A stretch of 55,329 bases of DNA from Micromonospora halophytica (GCF_900090245.1 NZ_FMDN01000028.1:1-55329), one strand, 5' to 3'; shown: positions 30,233-38,463, counted from the first letter of the stretch. Numbers and translations are program-made. Notes: generated from the letters alone by a model not told the origin.

Positions 30233-32356
30233 TCACTGCGGGGGGAGGAGGATCTCGAACCAGACCGTCGAGCCGCGGACCGTCGGGTCCGTCCCCCAGG
30301 CGTCGCTGAGCTGCTCGATCAGGCCGAGCCCCCGGCCCCGACTGCTCAACGTGTCGGTCTGCGTCCGGGTCACCGCCCCCCGGGTGCCGGAGTCGGCGAC
30401 CGACACCAGCAGACGTTCGGCGCTGAGGTCGATCACCACCCGGGCGGCCGTGCCGGCGTGCAGCAGGGCGTTGGTGGTGAGCTCGCTGGTGCACAGCACC
30501 GCCGCCCCGATCACCGCCTCCGGCACCTGCCAGTCGGTCAGCTTCGCGGTCATCCAGTGCCGGACCCGGCTCGGCGCGGTCGGCTCCGCCGGCATCTCCA
30601 TGCTCGCCGAGCGGCTCGGCCGCAGCGCGTACTCCACCGCCAGCACCGCCACGTCGTCCTCGGTCGCGCCGGAGACCGCCCCGGTGGCGACCGCGCAGAG
30701 CGCCCGGGGATCACCGCTGGCCGCCCCGGCCACCGCCACCGCCAGCCCGTCCAGCCCCGCGGTGAGGCTCTGCCGCCGCCGCTCCACCACCCCGTCGCTG
30801 TAGAGCAGCAGGGTGTCACCGGGCAGGAACGCCACGGTGGTGGTACGCGGCCGGCAGCCCAGGCCCAGCGGGGCGCCGGCCGGCAGCTCCACGTACTCGG
30901 CGGTGGCCGAGCCGTCAGGGGCGCAGCGACGGATCAACGGCGGCGGGTGCCCCGCGCTGGCCAGGGTGATCTGCCCGCGACCGGAGTCCACCACGCCGAA
31001 GGCCACGGTGACGAAGAGCTCCTGGGTGCCGGTCTCGGTGCCGAGGCTGGCCACCAGCCGGTCCAGCCCGGCGAGGACGGCGTCCGGACGCGGGTCGGCC
31101 AGTGCCAGGGCACGCAGCGCCGCGCGGACCTGCCCCATCCGGGCGGCCGCCTGCACGTCGTGGCCGGCGACGTCGCCGAGCACCACGCCCAGCTCGCCGG
31201 TGGGCAGCAGGAACGCGTCGTAGAAGTCCCCACCGGCGGCGTTGCCGTCGACGCCGGGGTCGTACCGGGCGGCGACGCGCAGCCGGGGCAGTGTCGGCAG
31301 CTGCTCCGGCAGCATGCTGCGCTGCAACAGTTGGGCCGTGCCGTGCTGGGTCTCGAACCGGCGGGCCCGTTCGGCGGCCTGCCCGACCAGCTCGGCCGAG
31401 GCGGCGAGCAGCGCCCGTTCCGCAGCCGACCAGCCGTGCGGGGCCTGGTAGCTGACGCTGAGACCACCCCGGATCACCGAGGAACGCAGCGGCAGCGCGG
31501 CGAGTGCACGGATCTTCTGGTCGTGCCGGTCCACCGCGTTGTCGCGCAGCGGCTGCCCGTCGCCGACGAAGTACGGCACCCCGCTGCGAGCGGTCCGCAC
31601 CGCCGGGGCGGGGGAGTCCGCGCCGGTGGGCCGCCACAGCGGGGGCAGCCGCTCGTCGGCCTCGTCGAGCAGTTCGCCCCGCAGCCGGCGGACCATCCGC
31701 CAGGCCGGCCCGTCGTCGACCGCGAGGACCACCCGGTCGGCGTCGAACGAGTGCAGCATGTACCGCAGGGTGACCCGGGCCACGTCGTCCAGGGTGAGGG
31801 TGCCGGAGAGCGCGGCGGCGAAGTCGCTGAGGCTCTGCAACTGCTGGGTGAACTGGGTGGTCTGCGCGGCGACGGTGAGCACGCCGATGATCCGCCCGGC
31901 GCTGTCGCGTGCCGGGGAGTGGCCCCGGGTGAAGACGGCGTGGTCGCCGGTGACGGCGAGGTGCCGGTCGATCGGAAGCACCGACTCCCGCTGGAGGAAG
32001 GACTCCCCACGTCGGTAGACCCGCTCGATCACGTCCCCCACGCCGGGGGTGTGCCACAGGTCGGCGAAGACCTCGGGAGCGGGCTGGCCGATCGCATCGG
32101 GGTGCCGGTCACCGATCAGCTCCGAGTAGCCCTGGTTGTAGAGCATCACGAACTGGTCGCCGTAGTAGAGCGCCATCGGCACCGGAGAGGAGAGGACCAC
32201 GTCCACCAGTGCGCGCACCGCCGGGTCCCACTGCTGCGACGGCCCCAGCACCGTGTCCGCCCACGGGTGGCCGAGCATGGCCGCCGTCACCTGCGAGACC
32301 GGGGACGGTCCGGGGGCGGTGGGTGGTGTGGGGACTCGCCCGACCGTGCCTGGCAT
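30233..32356 (-). CDS. PAS-GAF-SpoIIE phosphatase with C-terminal anti-sigma-type ATPase domain
   Basis: A 707-residue signalling protein. Order: PAS-like sensor about 45-165 (M-L-Y-N-Q-G-Y), GAF about 170-335, PP2C/SpoIIE phosphatase about 355-575 (A-G-G-D-F-Y-D-A, L-G-D-V-A-G-H-D, S-A-G-H-P-P-P, Y-S-D-G-V-V-E) and HATPase_c about 580-707 (E-L-T-T-N-A-L-L-H, G-R-G-L-G-L-I). Such proteins can dephosphorylate anti-anti-sigma factors and also phosphorylate them or bind sigma, as RsbU and RsbW do; OsaC of Streptomyces is a comparable fusion acting on SigB. No STAS partner is encoded in the window. It may feed the SigB-type sigma factor encoded at 15.5 kb; that is inference. Confidence 0.9.
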   Translation of the reverse strand: MPGTVGRVPTPPTAPGPSPVSQVTAAMLGHPWADTVLGPSQQWDPAVRALVDVVLSSPVPMALYYGDQFVMLYNQGYSELIGDRHPDAIGQPAPEVFADLWHTPGVGDVIERVYRRGESFLQRESVLPIDRHLAVTGDHAVFTRGHSPARDSAGRIIGVLTVAAQTTQFTQQLQSLSDFAAALSGTLTLDDVARVTLRYMLHSFDADRVVLAVDDGPAWRMVRRLRGELLDEADERLPPLWRPTGADSPAPAVRTARSGVPYFVGDGQPLRDNAVDRHDQKIRALAALPLRSSVIRGGLSVSYQAPHGWSAAERALLAASAELVGQAAERARRFETQHGTAQLLQRSMLPEQLPTLPRLRVAARYDPGVDGNAAGGDFYDAFLLPTGELGVVLGDVAGHDVQAAARMGQVRAALRALALADPRPDAVLAGLDRLVASLGTETGTQELFVTVAFGVVDSGRGQITLASAGHPPPLIRRCAPDGSATAEYVELPAGAPLGLGCRPRTTTVAFLPGDTLLLYSDGVVERRRQSLTAGLDGLAVAVAGAASGDPRALCAVATGAVSGATEDDVAVLAVEYALRPSRSASMEMPAEPTAPSRVRHWMTAKLTDWQVPEAVIGAAVLCTSELTTNALLHAGTAARVVIDLSAERLLVSVADSGTRGAVTRTQTDTLSSRGRGLGLIEQLSDAWGTDPTVRGSTVWFEILLPPQ

Positions 32357-32497
32357 GTCTCGCAGCCTAACCGGCCGGTGCCGCGCGCGTTTCGATCATG
32401 CCGCCGGGGTTCTCCGAGGCCCTCCGGTGGCACGACGTTGATGCAGGTCAAGGCCGGTATCAGAAGACATGTCGGGAAATTGGGGCGGGGTCTCGCG

Positions 32498-32522
32498 GCG
32501 TGCTGCCGGGACGACCGGGTAT
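32498..32522 (+). promoter_or_regulatory. Possible SigB-type promoter before the channel-like gene
   Basis: The -10 GGGTAT (32517-32522) is a perfect match to the class; the -35 GCGT (32498-32501, 15-nt spacer) only fits the loose GNNT form. The ATG at 32558 is about 28 nt beyond the predicted start. Confidence 0.33.
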
Positions 32523-32557
32523 GCGCCCGGCGCAGTCCATGCGACAGGAGGGACATC

Positions 32558-33424
32558 ATGCCGGAAACCCTCGCGGTCAGGCAGGTCGACATCGGCGACG
32601 CCGTGGCCGACATGTGGAGGTCGGTGCTGCTCTTCATCCCGAGGGCGATCGCGTTCATCGCGATCCTCGTGGTGGGCTGGCTCATCGCCCGAGCGGTACT
32701 CAAGATCGTGGACGCGGCACTGGAACGGGTGGGTTTCGACCGGGCGGTCGAACGCGGCGGGATCAAACGCGCGCTCGAACGCACCAGGTACGACGCCAGC
32801 GACATCCTGGCGAAGCTCGCGTACTACGCGGTGCTGCTGTTCACCCTGCAGTTCGCCTTCGGAGTGTGGGGACCCAACGCGATCAGTGACCTGATCCGGG
32901 GCGTGGTGGCCTGGCTGCCGCGCGCGTTCGTGGCGATCGTCATCGTGGTCGTGGCCGCCGCCATCGCCAACGCCGTCAAGGACCTGGTCACCGGGGCGCT
33001 GGGCGGCCTCTCGTACGGCAAGGTCCTGGCCAACGTGGTCGCGGTCTTCGTCCTGGCGCTCGGTGTGATCGCCGCGCTCAACCAGGTGGGCATCGCCACC
33101 ACGGTCACCACGCCGGTGCTGATCGCGGTCCTGGCCACGGTGGCCGGCATCCTGATCGTCGGCGTCGGCGGTGGTCTGGTGAAGCCGATGCAGAGCCGCT
33201 GGGACGGCTGGCTGAACCGCGCGGCCGAGGAGTCGCGCACCATCCAGGAGAGCCGTCGCGCGCAGACGGCCGGACGGGGCGACATGAACCGCGAGATGGC
33301 CGACCGGGGTGGCACGCGGACCATGCCGCGCGCCGAGGAGGCCGGGACGATGTCGGGCCGGGGGACGTACCAGTCCGGCGCCATGGGCGACGAGACCCAG
33401 CAGTTCCGACGTCCGGGCAGCTGA
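32558..33424 (+). CDS. Membrane protein with conserved TM helices (MscS/CmpX-like channel family)
   Basis: A 288-residue protein with about five hydrophobic helices: F-I-P-R-A-I-A-F-I-A-I-L-V-V-G-W near 25-45, then spans near 90, 125, 170 and 195. The repeated pattern of a helix followed by G-W-L-I-A-R-A-V matches the conserved TM-helix repeat of CmpX and related mechanosensitive channel-like proteins. The C-terminal 65 residues are charged, Arg/Gly/Met-rich and likely disordered in the cytoplasm. The MscS beta domain itself is absent, so channel activity is not certain. ATG 32558 has AGGAGG 6 nt upstream, and a strong terminator follows. Confidence 0.82.
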   Translation: MPETLAVRQVDIGDAVADMWRSVLLFIPRAIAFIAILVVGWLIARAVLKIVDAALERVGFDRAVERGGIKRALERTRYDASDILAKLAYYAVLLFTLQFAFGVWGPNAISDLIRGVVAWLPRAFVAIVIVVVAAAIANAVKDLVTGALGGLSYGKVLANVVAVFVLALGVIAALNQVGIATTVTTPVLIAVLATVAGILIVGVGGGLVKPMQSRWDGWLNRAAEESRTIQESRRAQTAGRGDMNREMADRGGTRTMPRAEEAGTMSGRGTYQSGAMGDETQQFRRPGS

Positions 33425-33438
33425 GTCGGGGCGTACCG

Positions 33439-33476
33439 GGGGAGGGTGTCCTGCGCGTGGCGCGGACGCCCTCCCC
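33439..33476. terminator. Strong bidirectional hairpin terminator
   Basis: GGGGAGGGTGTCC (33439-33451) pairs with GGACGCCCTCCCC (33464-33476) with one wobble, and the loop itself closes with GCGC/GCGC. Nearly all 38 bases pair. It separates the channel-like gene from the convergent small gene. Confidence 0.8.
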
Positions 33477-33484
33477 GTCGCCGG

Positions 33485-33853
33485 TCAGGCCGGTTCGAGG
33501 TGGCGCGGGTCGAGCGTGCGGGCGAGCGCGCAGACCGCCAGCAGGCGGGTGAGCAGCCAGCTCGGCGCCGACCAGTCGACCGGCCCGGCGGGCGGGACCA
33601 GGCCGTGCTCCAGGGCCGCCGCGCGTACTCCCTCGGCGTACCCGGCGAGCGCGGCCGGGGTCAGCGGCCGGCGGTCCCCGTCGAGGCTGTCCCGCACGGC
33701 TGCGGCGTGCTGGTCGACCATCGCGAGCAGGCCGGGGTCGGCGGCGGCCGCGGCGAGGCCGGTGGCCCCGACGGAGGCGGAGAGCAGGGCGAGGGCGGAG
33801 CGCGCCGAACTCGCGGCGGTCCGGGTCGCGACCTGGTGGTACGGCACACGCAT
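33485..33853 (-). CDS. Small Ala-rich helical protein (DUF6401-like)
   Basis: A 122-residue protein, predicted all-helical and very Ala/Leu-rich. The phrases D-P-G-L-L-A-M-V-D-Q-H-A-A-A-V-R-D and P-L-T-P-A-A-L-A-G-Y-A-E-G resemble the actinobacterial DUF6401 group, but I am only moderately sure. There is no signal peptide and no recognisable active site. ATG 33853 is chosen as the first Met; no ribosome site precedes it and the mRNA may be leaderless. It is divergent from the gene at 34019. Confidence 0.65.
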   Translation of the reverse strand: MRVPYHQVATRTAASSARSALALLSASVGATGLAAAAADPGLLAMVDQHAAAVRDSLDGDRRPLTPAALAGYAEGVRAAALEHGLVPPAGPVDWSAPSWLLTRLLAVCALARTLDPRHLEPA

Positions 33854-34018
33854 GGGGACCGAGGTTAACCACCCGGTAACCGCGACGGTCTCGGCCGGTC
33901 GGACGGTCCGGGATCCCCCTCCGGTCGGCGGAGTTCCCCCGCGCGGATTGAGCCGGCCCAGCCCGGGCAGAAGGGGAACGGCGCGCGATCGGGCGCAGCC
34001 GGCACCGGGGAGGGACGG

Positions 34019-34468
34019 ATGGGACAGCACGAGGACGGCCCGGACCAGGCGCACCGCCGGCCCGCAGGGGTGACCGACGAGACGGTGGCGGCGCTGGGCA
34101 AGCTCAGCGAGGCCCTGGAGACGGTGGAGCGGGCCCGGGGCCGCCTCTACGACCTGCACCAGCTGATCGGGCACGCCGACCTGATGCTGGACGACGCGGT
34201 CGCGCAGTTCCGGGCCGCCGGGCACCACGAGATCGCCGACCGGATAGGCACCGACCTGCTCGGCCGCAACGTGATCGCCGGCCGGTGGACGTTCCAGATC
34301 GTCGAGGACTTCGACGACGGGTACTACGCGCTCTTCCGCGACCTGGACCGCCGCGCGCGCGACGAGTTGGCCGGCGGGCGTCGCCACCTGTACGAGGCGG
34401 AGATGAAGGAACGTCGGCGCAGCCGGGGGCGGCCCGGGCACGAAGCGTGCCCGGGTGGCGACGACTAG
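34019..34468 (+). CDS. Conserved helical protein of unknown function
   Basis: A 149-residue, acidic, mostly helical protein. The centre (L-E-T-V-E-R-A-R-G-R-L-Y-D-L-H-Q-L-I-G-H-A-D) could form a coiled coil, and W-T-F-Q-I-V-E-D-F-D-D-G-Y-Y is a distinctive block. I do not recognise a family name. ATG 34019 follows GGGGAGGG closely. Its TAG stop and that of the convergent next gene share the same four bases CTAG (34465-34468). Confidence 0.72.
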   Translation: MGQHEDGPDQAHRRPAGVTDETVAALGKLSEALETVERARGRLYDLHQLIGHADLMLDDAVAQFRAAGHHEIADRIGTDLLGRNVIAGRWTFQIVEDFDDGYYALFRDLDRRARDELAGGRRHLYEAEMKERRRSRGRPGHEACPGGDD

Positions 34469-34674
34469 TCGACCGGCGCGTCGGCCGGCCGCCGCCGGCC
34501 GGCGTCGTCCGCGATGATCACCGTGGCGACCATCAGGGCGACGCAGAGGCTGAACAGCCAGGAGTCGTCGGCGACCAGCTTGGCCGAGACGGGAGCCTGG
34601 ACGGCGGCGAGCAGGAAGCCGAGCCAGGCCAGGCGACGCTGACGTGGGGTGAGGAAGCCGGAGCCCTGTTGCAT
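34465..34674 (-). CDS. Small two-span membrane protein
   Basis: A 69-residue protein with two hydrophobic segments, A-W-L-G-F-L-L-A-A-V-Q-A at about 16-30 and W-L-F-S-L-C-V-A-L-M-V-A-T-V-I-I at about 39-54. A basic T-P-R-Q-R-R lies before the first and an Arg-rich tail after the second. Family is unknown. ATG 34674 lacks a clear ribosome site. The reading frame stays open well upstream, so a longer form is possible, but codon use supports a start here. The stop shares CTAG with the convergent gene. Confidence 0.6.
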   Translation of the reverse strand: MQQGSGFLTPRQRRLAWLGFLLAAVQAPVSAKLVADDSWLFSLCVALMVATVIIADDAGRRRPADAPVD

Positions 34675-34805
34675 TCCGAAAGTCTTGCGCGACGATCCCG
34701 GATTGCCGTCACCCGATCGGCCGATTCTGGACGGGCTGTCCGCGTTCCTGCCCGTCCGGGCGTCGCATTCTGCCGGTTCGGGGGAGGACGACACCGCCGG
34801 CCACC

Positions 34806-35462
34806 TCACCCCCCAGCGTGCTCGCCGGAGACCGCCGCCTCCGGCCCCGTGGGCCGCGGCCGCTGGGCGGGCACGGCGCGCTGCCAGGGCGGAGGGACAC
34901 GCACGGAGGCCATGCCCGCCGCGGTCGCCGCCTGGATGCCCAGGTCCGTGTCCTCGAAGACCAGGCAGGACTCCGGAGGTACGCCGAGCAGGCGGGCGGC
35001 GAGCAGGAAGCACTCCGGGTCCGGCTTGGCCCGGACGTAGTCACCGGCACAGACCAGCAGGTCGAACCGGTCGAGCAGGTCGAGGGTGGCCAGGGAGGCC
35101 GTCACCGCCTCCCGGTTGCCGCCGGAGACCACGGCGAACGGAACGCTGCCGTGCGCCTGATCGATGTGCCACCGTACCTCCGGCACGGCGGTCAGGGTGG
35201 GCAGCAGCTCGCGGTAGAGCGCCTCCTGGCGGCGGATGACGTCCCACACCGGCAGCGCGACGCCGTGCCGGTCGCCGAGGTCGTTGACGATGTCGACCAG
35301 CGTCCGGCCGCCCCAGGCGTAGAAGAGGTCCTCGGGGATGTCGCAGCCCCAGTCCCGCAGCGCCTGCCGCCAGGCGACGTGGTGCAGGGGCATCGAGTCG
35401 ACGACGGTGCCGTCACAGTCGAAGAGGTAGGCCCGGAACTCACCGGGCGGCAGGGGCAGCAC
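34806..35462 (-). CDS. HAD-family hydrolase, beta-phosphoglucomutase-like
   Basis: A 218-residue phosphatase or mutase. Motif I D-C-D-G-T-V-V-D-S-M-P at about 15-25, motif II V-V-S-G-G-N, Lys in A-K-P-D-P-E-C, motif III V-F-E-D-T-D-L-G-I-Q-A. The run D-S-M-P-L-H-H-V-A-W-R is typical of the YqaB/beta-phosphoglucomutase branch, which acts on fructose-1-phosphate or glucose phosphates. GTG 35462 is close to motif I, as in relatives. The Pro/Arg-rich tail is not conserved in the family. It is distinct in sequence from the HAD gene at 29.5 kb. Confidence 0.83.
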   Translation of the reverse strand: MLPLPPGEFRAYLFDCDGTVVDSMPLHHVAWRQALRDWGCDIPEDLFYAWGGRTLVDIVNDLGDRHGVALPVWDVIRRQEALYRELLPTLTAVPEVRWHIDQAHGSVPFAVVSGGNREAVTASLATLDLLDRFDLLVCAGDYVRAKPDPECFLLAARLLGVPPESCLVFEDTDLGIQAATAAGMASVRVPPPWQRAVPAQRPRPTGPEAAVSGEHAGG

Positions 35463-35531
35463 CCGTCCCAGGGTAGGGCCCCGGCGCCCGCTCGTACGCC
35501 CCGGACGGCGTCCCGCCCGGGGCGTGCCACG

Positions 35532-35795
35532 TCACATCGTGTCGGGGCCGGTCCGTCCCGTGGTGGACGGACGGTACGCCCGTTCCGTGTCGGTCATCTC
35601 CCGCCGTTCCGTCTCCGGCCCGGCACCCCGGTCCACCGCCTCCGGCCCGTGCCCGAAAGCGGCCTCCTCGCCGGCGGCACTCCCGGTGACGTCGTCGGCC
35701 TGCCCGTCGATGGTCGACCGGGCGATCGCCCGGTCCAACTCCTCCAGCGGGGTCTTCTGCTCGTCCCGCCACGCCCTGTCGTCGTTCTGCGTCAT
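35532..35795 (-). CDS. Small hydrophilic, probably disordered protein
   Basis: An 87-residue protein, rich in Asp, Glu, Gly, Arg and Thr and almost without hydrophobic residues. It has no recognisable domain. The start is supported by a perfect SigB/SigF-type promoter (35805-35829) whose predicted transcription start lies within 1-3 nt of the ATG, so the mRNA would be leaderless. Composition and promoter suggest a stress-protective or hydrophilin-like role; that is inference. Confidence 0.6.
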   Translation of the reverse strand: MTQNDDRAWRDEQKTPLEELDRAIARSTIDGQADDVTGSAAGEEAAFGHGPEAVDRGAGPETERREMTDTERAYRPSTTGRTGPDTM

Positions 35796-35804
35796 CCCAT
35801 CGCG

Positions 35805-35829
35805 GTACCCGGGTCCGGTGATCGCAAAC
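35805..35829 (-). promoter_or_regulatory. SigB/SigF-type promoter of the hydrophilic small protein
   Basis: On the minus strand GTTT (35829-35826), 15-nt spacer, GGGTAC (35810-35805): a perfect match to the SigB consensus. The ATG at 35795 is only 10 bases past the -10. Confidence 0.68.
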
Positions 35830-35844
35830 GGTCCCCGGACCCGG

Positions 35845-35874
35845 CGATGGCCGCCGGGTCACCGGCGGCCATCG
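35845..35874 (-). terminator. Terminator of the SRPBCC gene
   Basis: CGATGGCCGCCGG (35845-35857) pairs perfectly with CCGGCGGCCATCG (35862-35874), 4-nt loop. It follows the SRPBCC stop by about 23 nt and precedes the promoter of the next gene. Confidence 0.75.
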
Positions 35875-35897
35875 GAGGTCGTGTCGCGGGGGAGGGA

Positions 35898-36359
35898 TCA
35901 GGGCTGGGGACGGTCGACCTGGCCCCGCCACGCGCCGGTCTCCAGACCGCGCCGCTCGATGAACTGCTTGAACCGCGCCAGGTCGCCCTTGACGCGACGG
36001 TCCACCACGCCCAGCTTGTCGCCGGCCTGCTCGACCACACCGTGCGGCTCGAAGTCCATCTGCAGGGTCACCCGGGTCTGCCCCTCGTCGAGGCGGTGGA
36101 AGGTCACCACGCCGGCGTGCTGGGTGCCGCCGGTGGACTTCCAGGCCACCCGCTCGTCGGGGAGCTGCTCGGTGATCTCGGCGTCGAACTCGCGCTTGAC
36201 CCCGGCGATCTCCACCGTCCAGTGGGTCATCGTGTCCGACAGCTGCCGGACCTCCTCGACCCCCTCCATGAAGTGGGGGAACTCCTCGAACTGGGTCCAC
36301 TGGTCGTACGCCGTCCGGATCGGGACGGCCACCTCGACATGCTCGATAACGCCGCTCAT
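35898..36359 (-). CDS. SRPBCC-fold (polyketide cyclase/START-like) protein
   Basis: A 153-residue single-domain helix-grip protein. The start V-I-E-H-V-E-V-A-V-P-I-R-T-A-Y-D-Q-W-T-Q-F-E-E-F-P-H-F-M is the standard polyketide cyclase 2 pattern, and L-D-E-G-Q-T-R-V-T-L-Q-M-D-F-E-P-H-G lies on the last strands. These proteins bind a hydrophobic ligand; members near stress genes are common in actinobacteria but rarely characterised. AGGAGG lies 9 nt before ATG 36359. A second SRPBCC gene lies at 42.5 kb. Confidence 0.85.
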   Translation of the reverse strand: MSGVIEHVEVAVPIRTAYDQWTQFEEFPHFMEGVEEVRQLSDTMTHWTVEIAGVKREFDAEITEQLPDERVAWKSTGGTQHAGVVTFHRLDEGQTRVTLQMDFEPHGVVEQAGDKLGVVDRRVKGDLARFKQFIERRGLETGAWRGQVDRPQP

Positions 36360-36414
36360 GAAAGCGTTCCTCCTCTGCCGCTGGCGCGTTCGGCGAACCG
36401 TGGGCCGGTCCGTC

Positions 36415-36831
36415 TCACCAGCGCGTCGTCTCGTTCGTGTGCCCGAGAGCCGCCCACACCTCGGAAACCGTCTGGTACCGCGTGCCGTCGGGCAGTCGTT
36501 CCAGCGCGGCGACGATGTCGGCCGGCGCGTCGTTGTCCCGGGCGTTGGCCACCAACGCCTCGCGGTCGCCCGGCAGGGCGGACAGGGTGATGAACCGCCC
36601 GAGCCGGCTGCGCGCCTCCACGTCCTCGGAGCTCATCCCCTGCGGGGCGCCGGTACGCAGCTCACCCGCCGGGGCCGTGGTGGCTCCCGGCTGGTCCTCG
36701 CCGGCCGGCTCCGCCTCGCGGAACTCCTCGACGCGCGAGCCCCCGGTGCCCGGCCCCTGCACGAGGCCGGCGACCTCCTGGCTCATCTGCTCGTCGATCC
36801 TCGGTCCGTGCTTGCTGCTGCCACGTTCCAT
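36415..36831 (-). CDS. DUF2795 domain protein
   Basis: A 138-residue protein. The first half is hydrophilic and disordered; the last about 60 residues carry DUF2795, seen as I-V-A-A-L-E-R-L-P-D-G-T-R-Y-Q-T-V-S-E-V-W-A-A-L-G. Function is unknown; the domain is frequent in actinobacterial stress gene neighbourhoods. There is no convincing ribosome site before ATG 36831. A SigB-type promoter ends 11 nt upstream, again implying a leaderless or nearly leaderless message. Confidence 0.78.
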   Translation of the reverse strand: MERGSSKHGPRIDEQMSQEVAGLVQGPGTGGSRVEEFREAEPAGEDQPGATTAPAGELRTGAPQGMSSEDVEARSRLGRFITLSALPGDREALVANARDNDAPADIVAALERLPDGTRYQTVSEVWAALGHTNETTRW

Positions 36832-36841
36832 GCCGTGTGTG

Positions 36842-36866
36842 CTACCCCGGGGGACCGGCGGGAAAC
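36842..36866 (-). promoter_or_regulatory. SigB/SigF-type promoter of the DUF2795 gene
   Basis: On the minus strand GTTT (36866-36863), 15-nt spacer, GGGTAG (36847-36842). One base from the GGGTAC/T consensus. The ATG is 11 bases past the -10. Confidence 0.6.
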
Positions 36867-36884
36867 GCCGAACCCGGCACCGGG

Positions 36885-37865
36885 TCACGAATCGGCGGCG
36901 GCCTTCGGCGGCAGCACCGGCTCACCCGGGTCGTCCGCCCCGGTCTGCAACACCCGCCCGCGCTGGAGCTCGGCGTTGATCTGCACCCCGAACATCAGCG
37001 CGCAGTTGGACAGGTAGAGCCAGACCAGGAAGGCGATGACCGCGCCGAGGCTGCCGTACGTGACGTCGTACGAGCCGAAGTTGGCGACGTACAGGCCGAA
37101 ACCGGAGGAGGCGAGCACCCAGACGAGCAGGGCCACCGCCCCGCCCGGGGTGAGCCAGCGGAACCGTGGCTGCCGGACGTTCGGGGCGATCCAGAACAGC
37201 AGCGACAGCAGCGTCATCATCACCAGCGCCAGCACCGGCCACTTGACCACGCTCCACACCGCGCGGGCCAGCCCGCCCGCGCCGACCAGGTCGCCGACCG
37301 CGTCGGTCACCGGTCCGCTGACGATCAGGCCGAGCGCCACCACCGCGAGCAGCACCAGCGAGATCCCGGCCAACCCGATCTGCATCGGACGCAGTCGCCA
37401 GAACGGCCGGCCCTCCTCGACGCCGTAGATGGCGTTGGAGGCCCGGGTGAACGCCCCGATGAAGCCGGAGGCCGACCAGAGTGCGCCGAGCAGACCGAAA
37501 CTCAACAGCACCTTCGCCCCGCTCTGCTGGTCGACCACGGTGCGCACCACCGACACGAAGCCGTCGTTGGCGACCACCGCGCCGGCCCCGACGTCCCGGG
37601 CCAGGTCGAGCACCGTGTCGACGGTCCGTTCCCCGTCGGAGACCAGCCCCACCAGGGCGACCACCACGACCGTGGACGGAAAGAGCGCCAGCACGCCGTA
37701 GTAGGTGAGCGCGGCGGCCCAGTCCGCGCAGTTGTCCTTCACGAAGTTGCGACCGCTGCGGACCAACGCGCCGCGCCAGGTGGCCCACCTCAACTGGCGT
37801 ACCCGGCGGGGGACCGGCCGGCCCTGCCGTCCGGCGGTCGCGGTCGACTCCGTCGTCGCTGCCAT
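36885..37865 (-). CDS. YihY/virulence factor BrkB family membrane protein
   Basis: A 326-residue inner-membrane protein with about six helices. The family signature N-C-A-D-W-A-A-A-L-T-Y-Y-G-V-L-A-L-F-P is at about 44-62, followed by spans near 125, 170, 205, 240 and 275 and the conserved Y-G-S-L-G-A-V-I-A-F-L-V-W-L-Y. The family is of uncertain function (it was once misnamed RNase BN). Both tails are charged and cytoplasmic. ATG 37865 follows GGGAGCGGGC. A SigB-type promoter lies 60 nt upstream, back to back with that of the ChaB gene. Confidence 0.88.
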   Translation of the reverse strand: MAATTESTATAGRQGRPVPRRVRQLRWATWRGALVRSGRNFVKDNCADWAAALTYYGVLALFPSTVVVVALVGLVSDGERTVDTVLDLARDVGAGAVVANDGFVSVVRTVVDQQSGAKVLLSFGLLGALWSASGFIGAFTRASNAIYGVEEGRPFWRLRPMQIGLAGISLVLLAVVALGLIVSGPVTDAVGDLVGAGGLARAVWSVVKWPVLALVMMTLLSLLFWIAPNVRQPRFRWLTPGGAVALLVWVLASSGFGLYVANFGSYDVTYGSLGAVIAFLVWLYLSNCALMFGVQINAELQRGRVLQTGADDPGEPVLPPKAAADS

Positions 37866-37924
37866 GCCCGCTCCCTGTGTCGCCCGACGGCCGGAGGTCA
37901 CCCGGCTCCCAGTTGGCCCCGCCG

Positions 37925-37950
37925 GTACCCCCGGGCGGAAATCGACAAAC
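37925..37950 (-). promoter_or_regulatory. SigB/SigF-type promoter of the YihY gene
   Basis: On the minus strand GTTT (37950-37947), 16-nt spacer, GGGTAC (37930-37925). Matches the class at both elements. It is arranged back to back with the ChaB promoter 12 bases away. Confidence 0.62.
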
Positions 37951-37961
37951 CCGACGCCGGA

Positions 37962-37986
37962 GTTTGCCCCGGTGGGCCCGGGGAAC
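37962..37986 (+). promoter_or_regulatory. SigB/SigF-type promoter of the ChaB gene
   Basis: GTTT (37962-37965), 15-nt spacer, GGGAAC (37981-37986). Transcription would start near 37994, leaving a 30-nt leader with GGAGGAGG before ATG 38024. Confidence 0.58.
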
Positions 37987-38023
37987 CGTCAACCAGAGCG
38001 AAACCGACGCGGAGGAGGACGAG

Positions 38024-38443
38024 ATGCCCGGGCGCGAGGTACTGCCCAGCACGCTGCGGCGCTCCCCGGAGAAGGCGCAGCGCACCTGGGAGAAGACACA
38101 CGATTCGGCGGTCGAGACGTACGGCGAGGGAGAGCGGGCGCACCGCACCGCCTTCGCCGCGGTCAAGCACGAGTTCGAGAAGGTCGGCGACCACTGGGAG
38201 CCGAAGGGACGCAGGGGCCCCAGCGACCGGCAGGCGGCCGGTGGCGGCCCGGCCCGGCGGGCGCCCACCGCCGGCGGCGTGGACGCCAACGCCACCAAGG
38301 ACCACCTGATGGCGGTGGCGAGGAAGCTGGACGTGCCCGGCCGGTCCCGGATGACCAAGCCGGAACTGGTCAGGGCGATCGAGAAGGCGAACACCCGGCA
38401 GACCACGAAGACCCGGGAGAAGGCCAAGGCCCGCGCTCGCTGA
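38024..38443 (+). CDS. ChaB-domain protein with Rho-N/SAP-like C-terminus
   Basis: A 139-residue basic protein. The N-terminal part (L-P-S-T-L-R-R-S-P-E-K-A-Q-R-T-W-E-K-T-H-D-S-A) is a ChaB domain. After a Gly/Arg linker, residues about 88-122 (A-T-K-D-H-L-M-A-V-A-R-K-L-D-V-P-G-R-S-R-M-T-K-P-E-L-V) resemble the Rho N-terminal/SAP helix pair that binds nucleic acid. The Lys/Arg tail supports DNA or RNA binding. ChaB was named for cation transport but its role is unclear. GGAGGAGG upstream of ATG 38024 gives a strong start. Confidence 0.83.
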   Translation: MPGREVLPSTLRRSPEKAQRTWEKTHDSAVETYGEGERAHRTAFAAVKHEFEKVGDHWEPKGRRGPSDRQAAGGGPARRAPTAGGVDANATKDHLMAVARKLDVPGRSRMTKPELVRAIEKANTRQTTKTREKAKARAR

Positions 38444-38463
38444 CCGGTGACCGCGACAGCTCC

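Noticed and set aside
29795..33424. A very long plus-strand open frame across the HAD and SpoIIE genes
   Set aside because: Only its last 288 codons (from 32558) form a real protein; the rest is antisense to well-supported genes.
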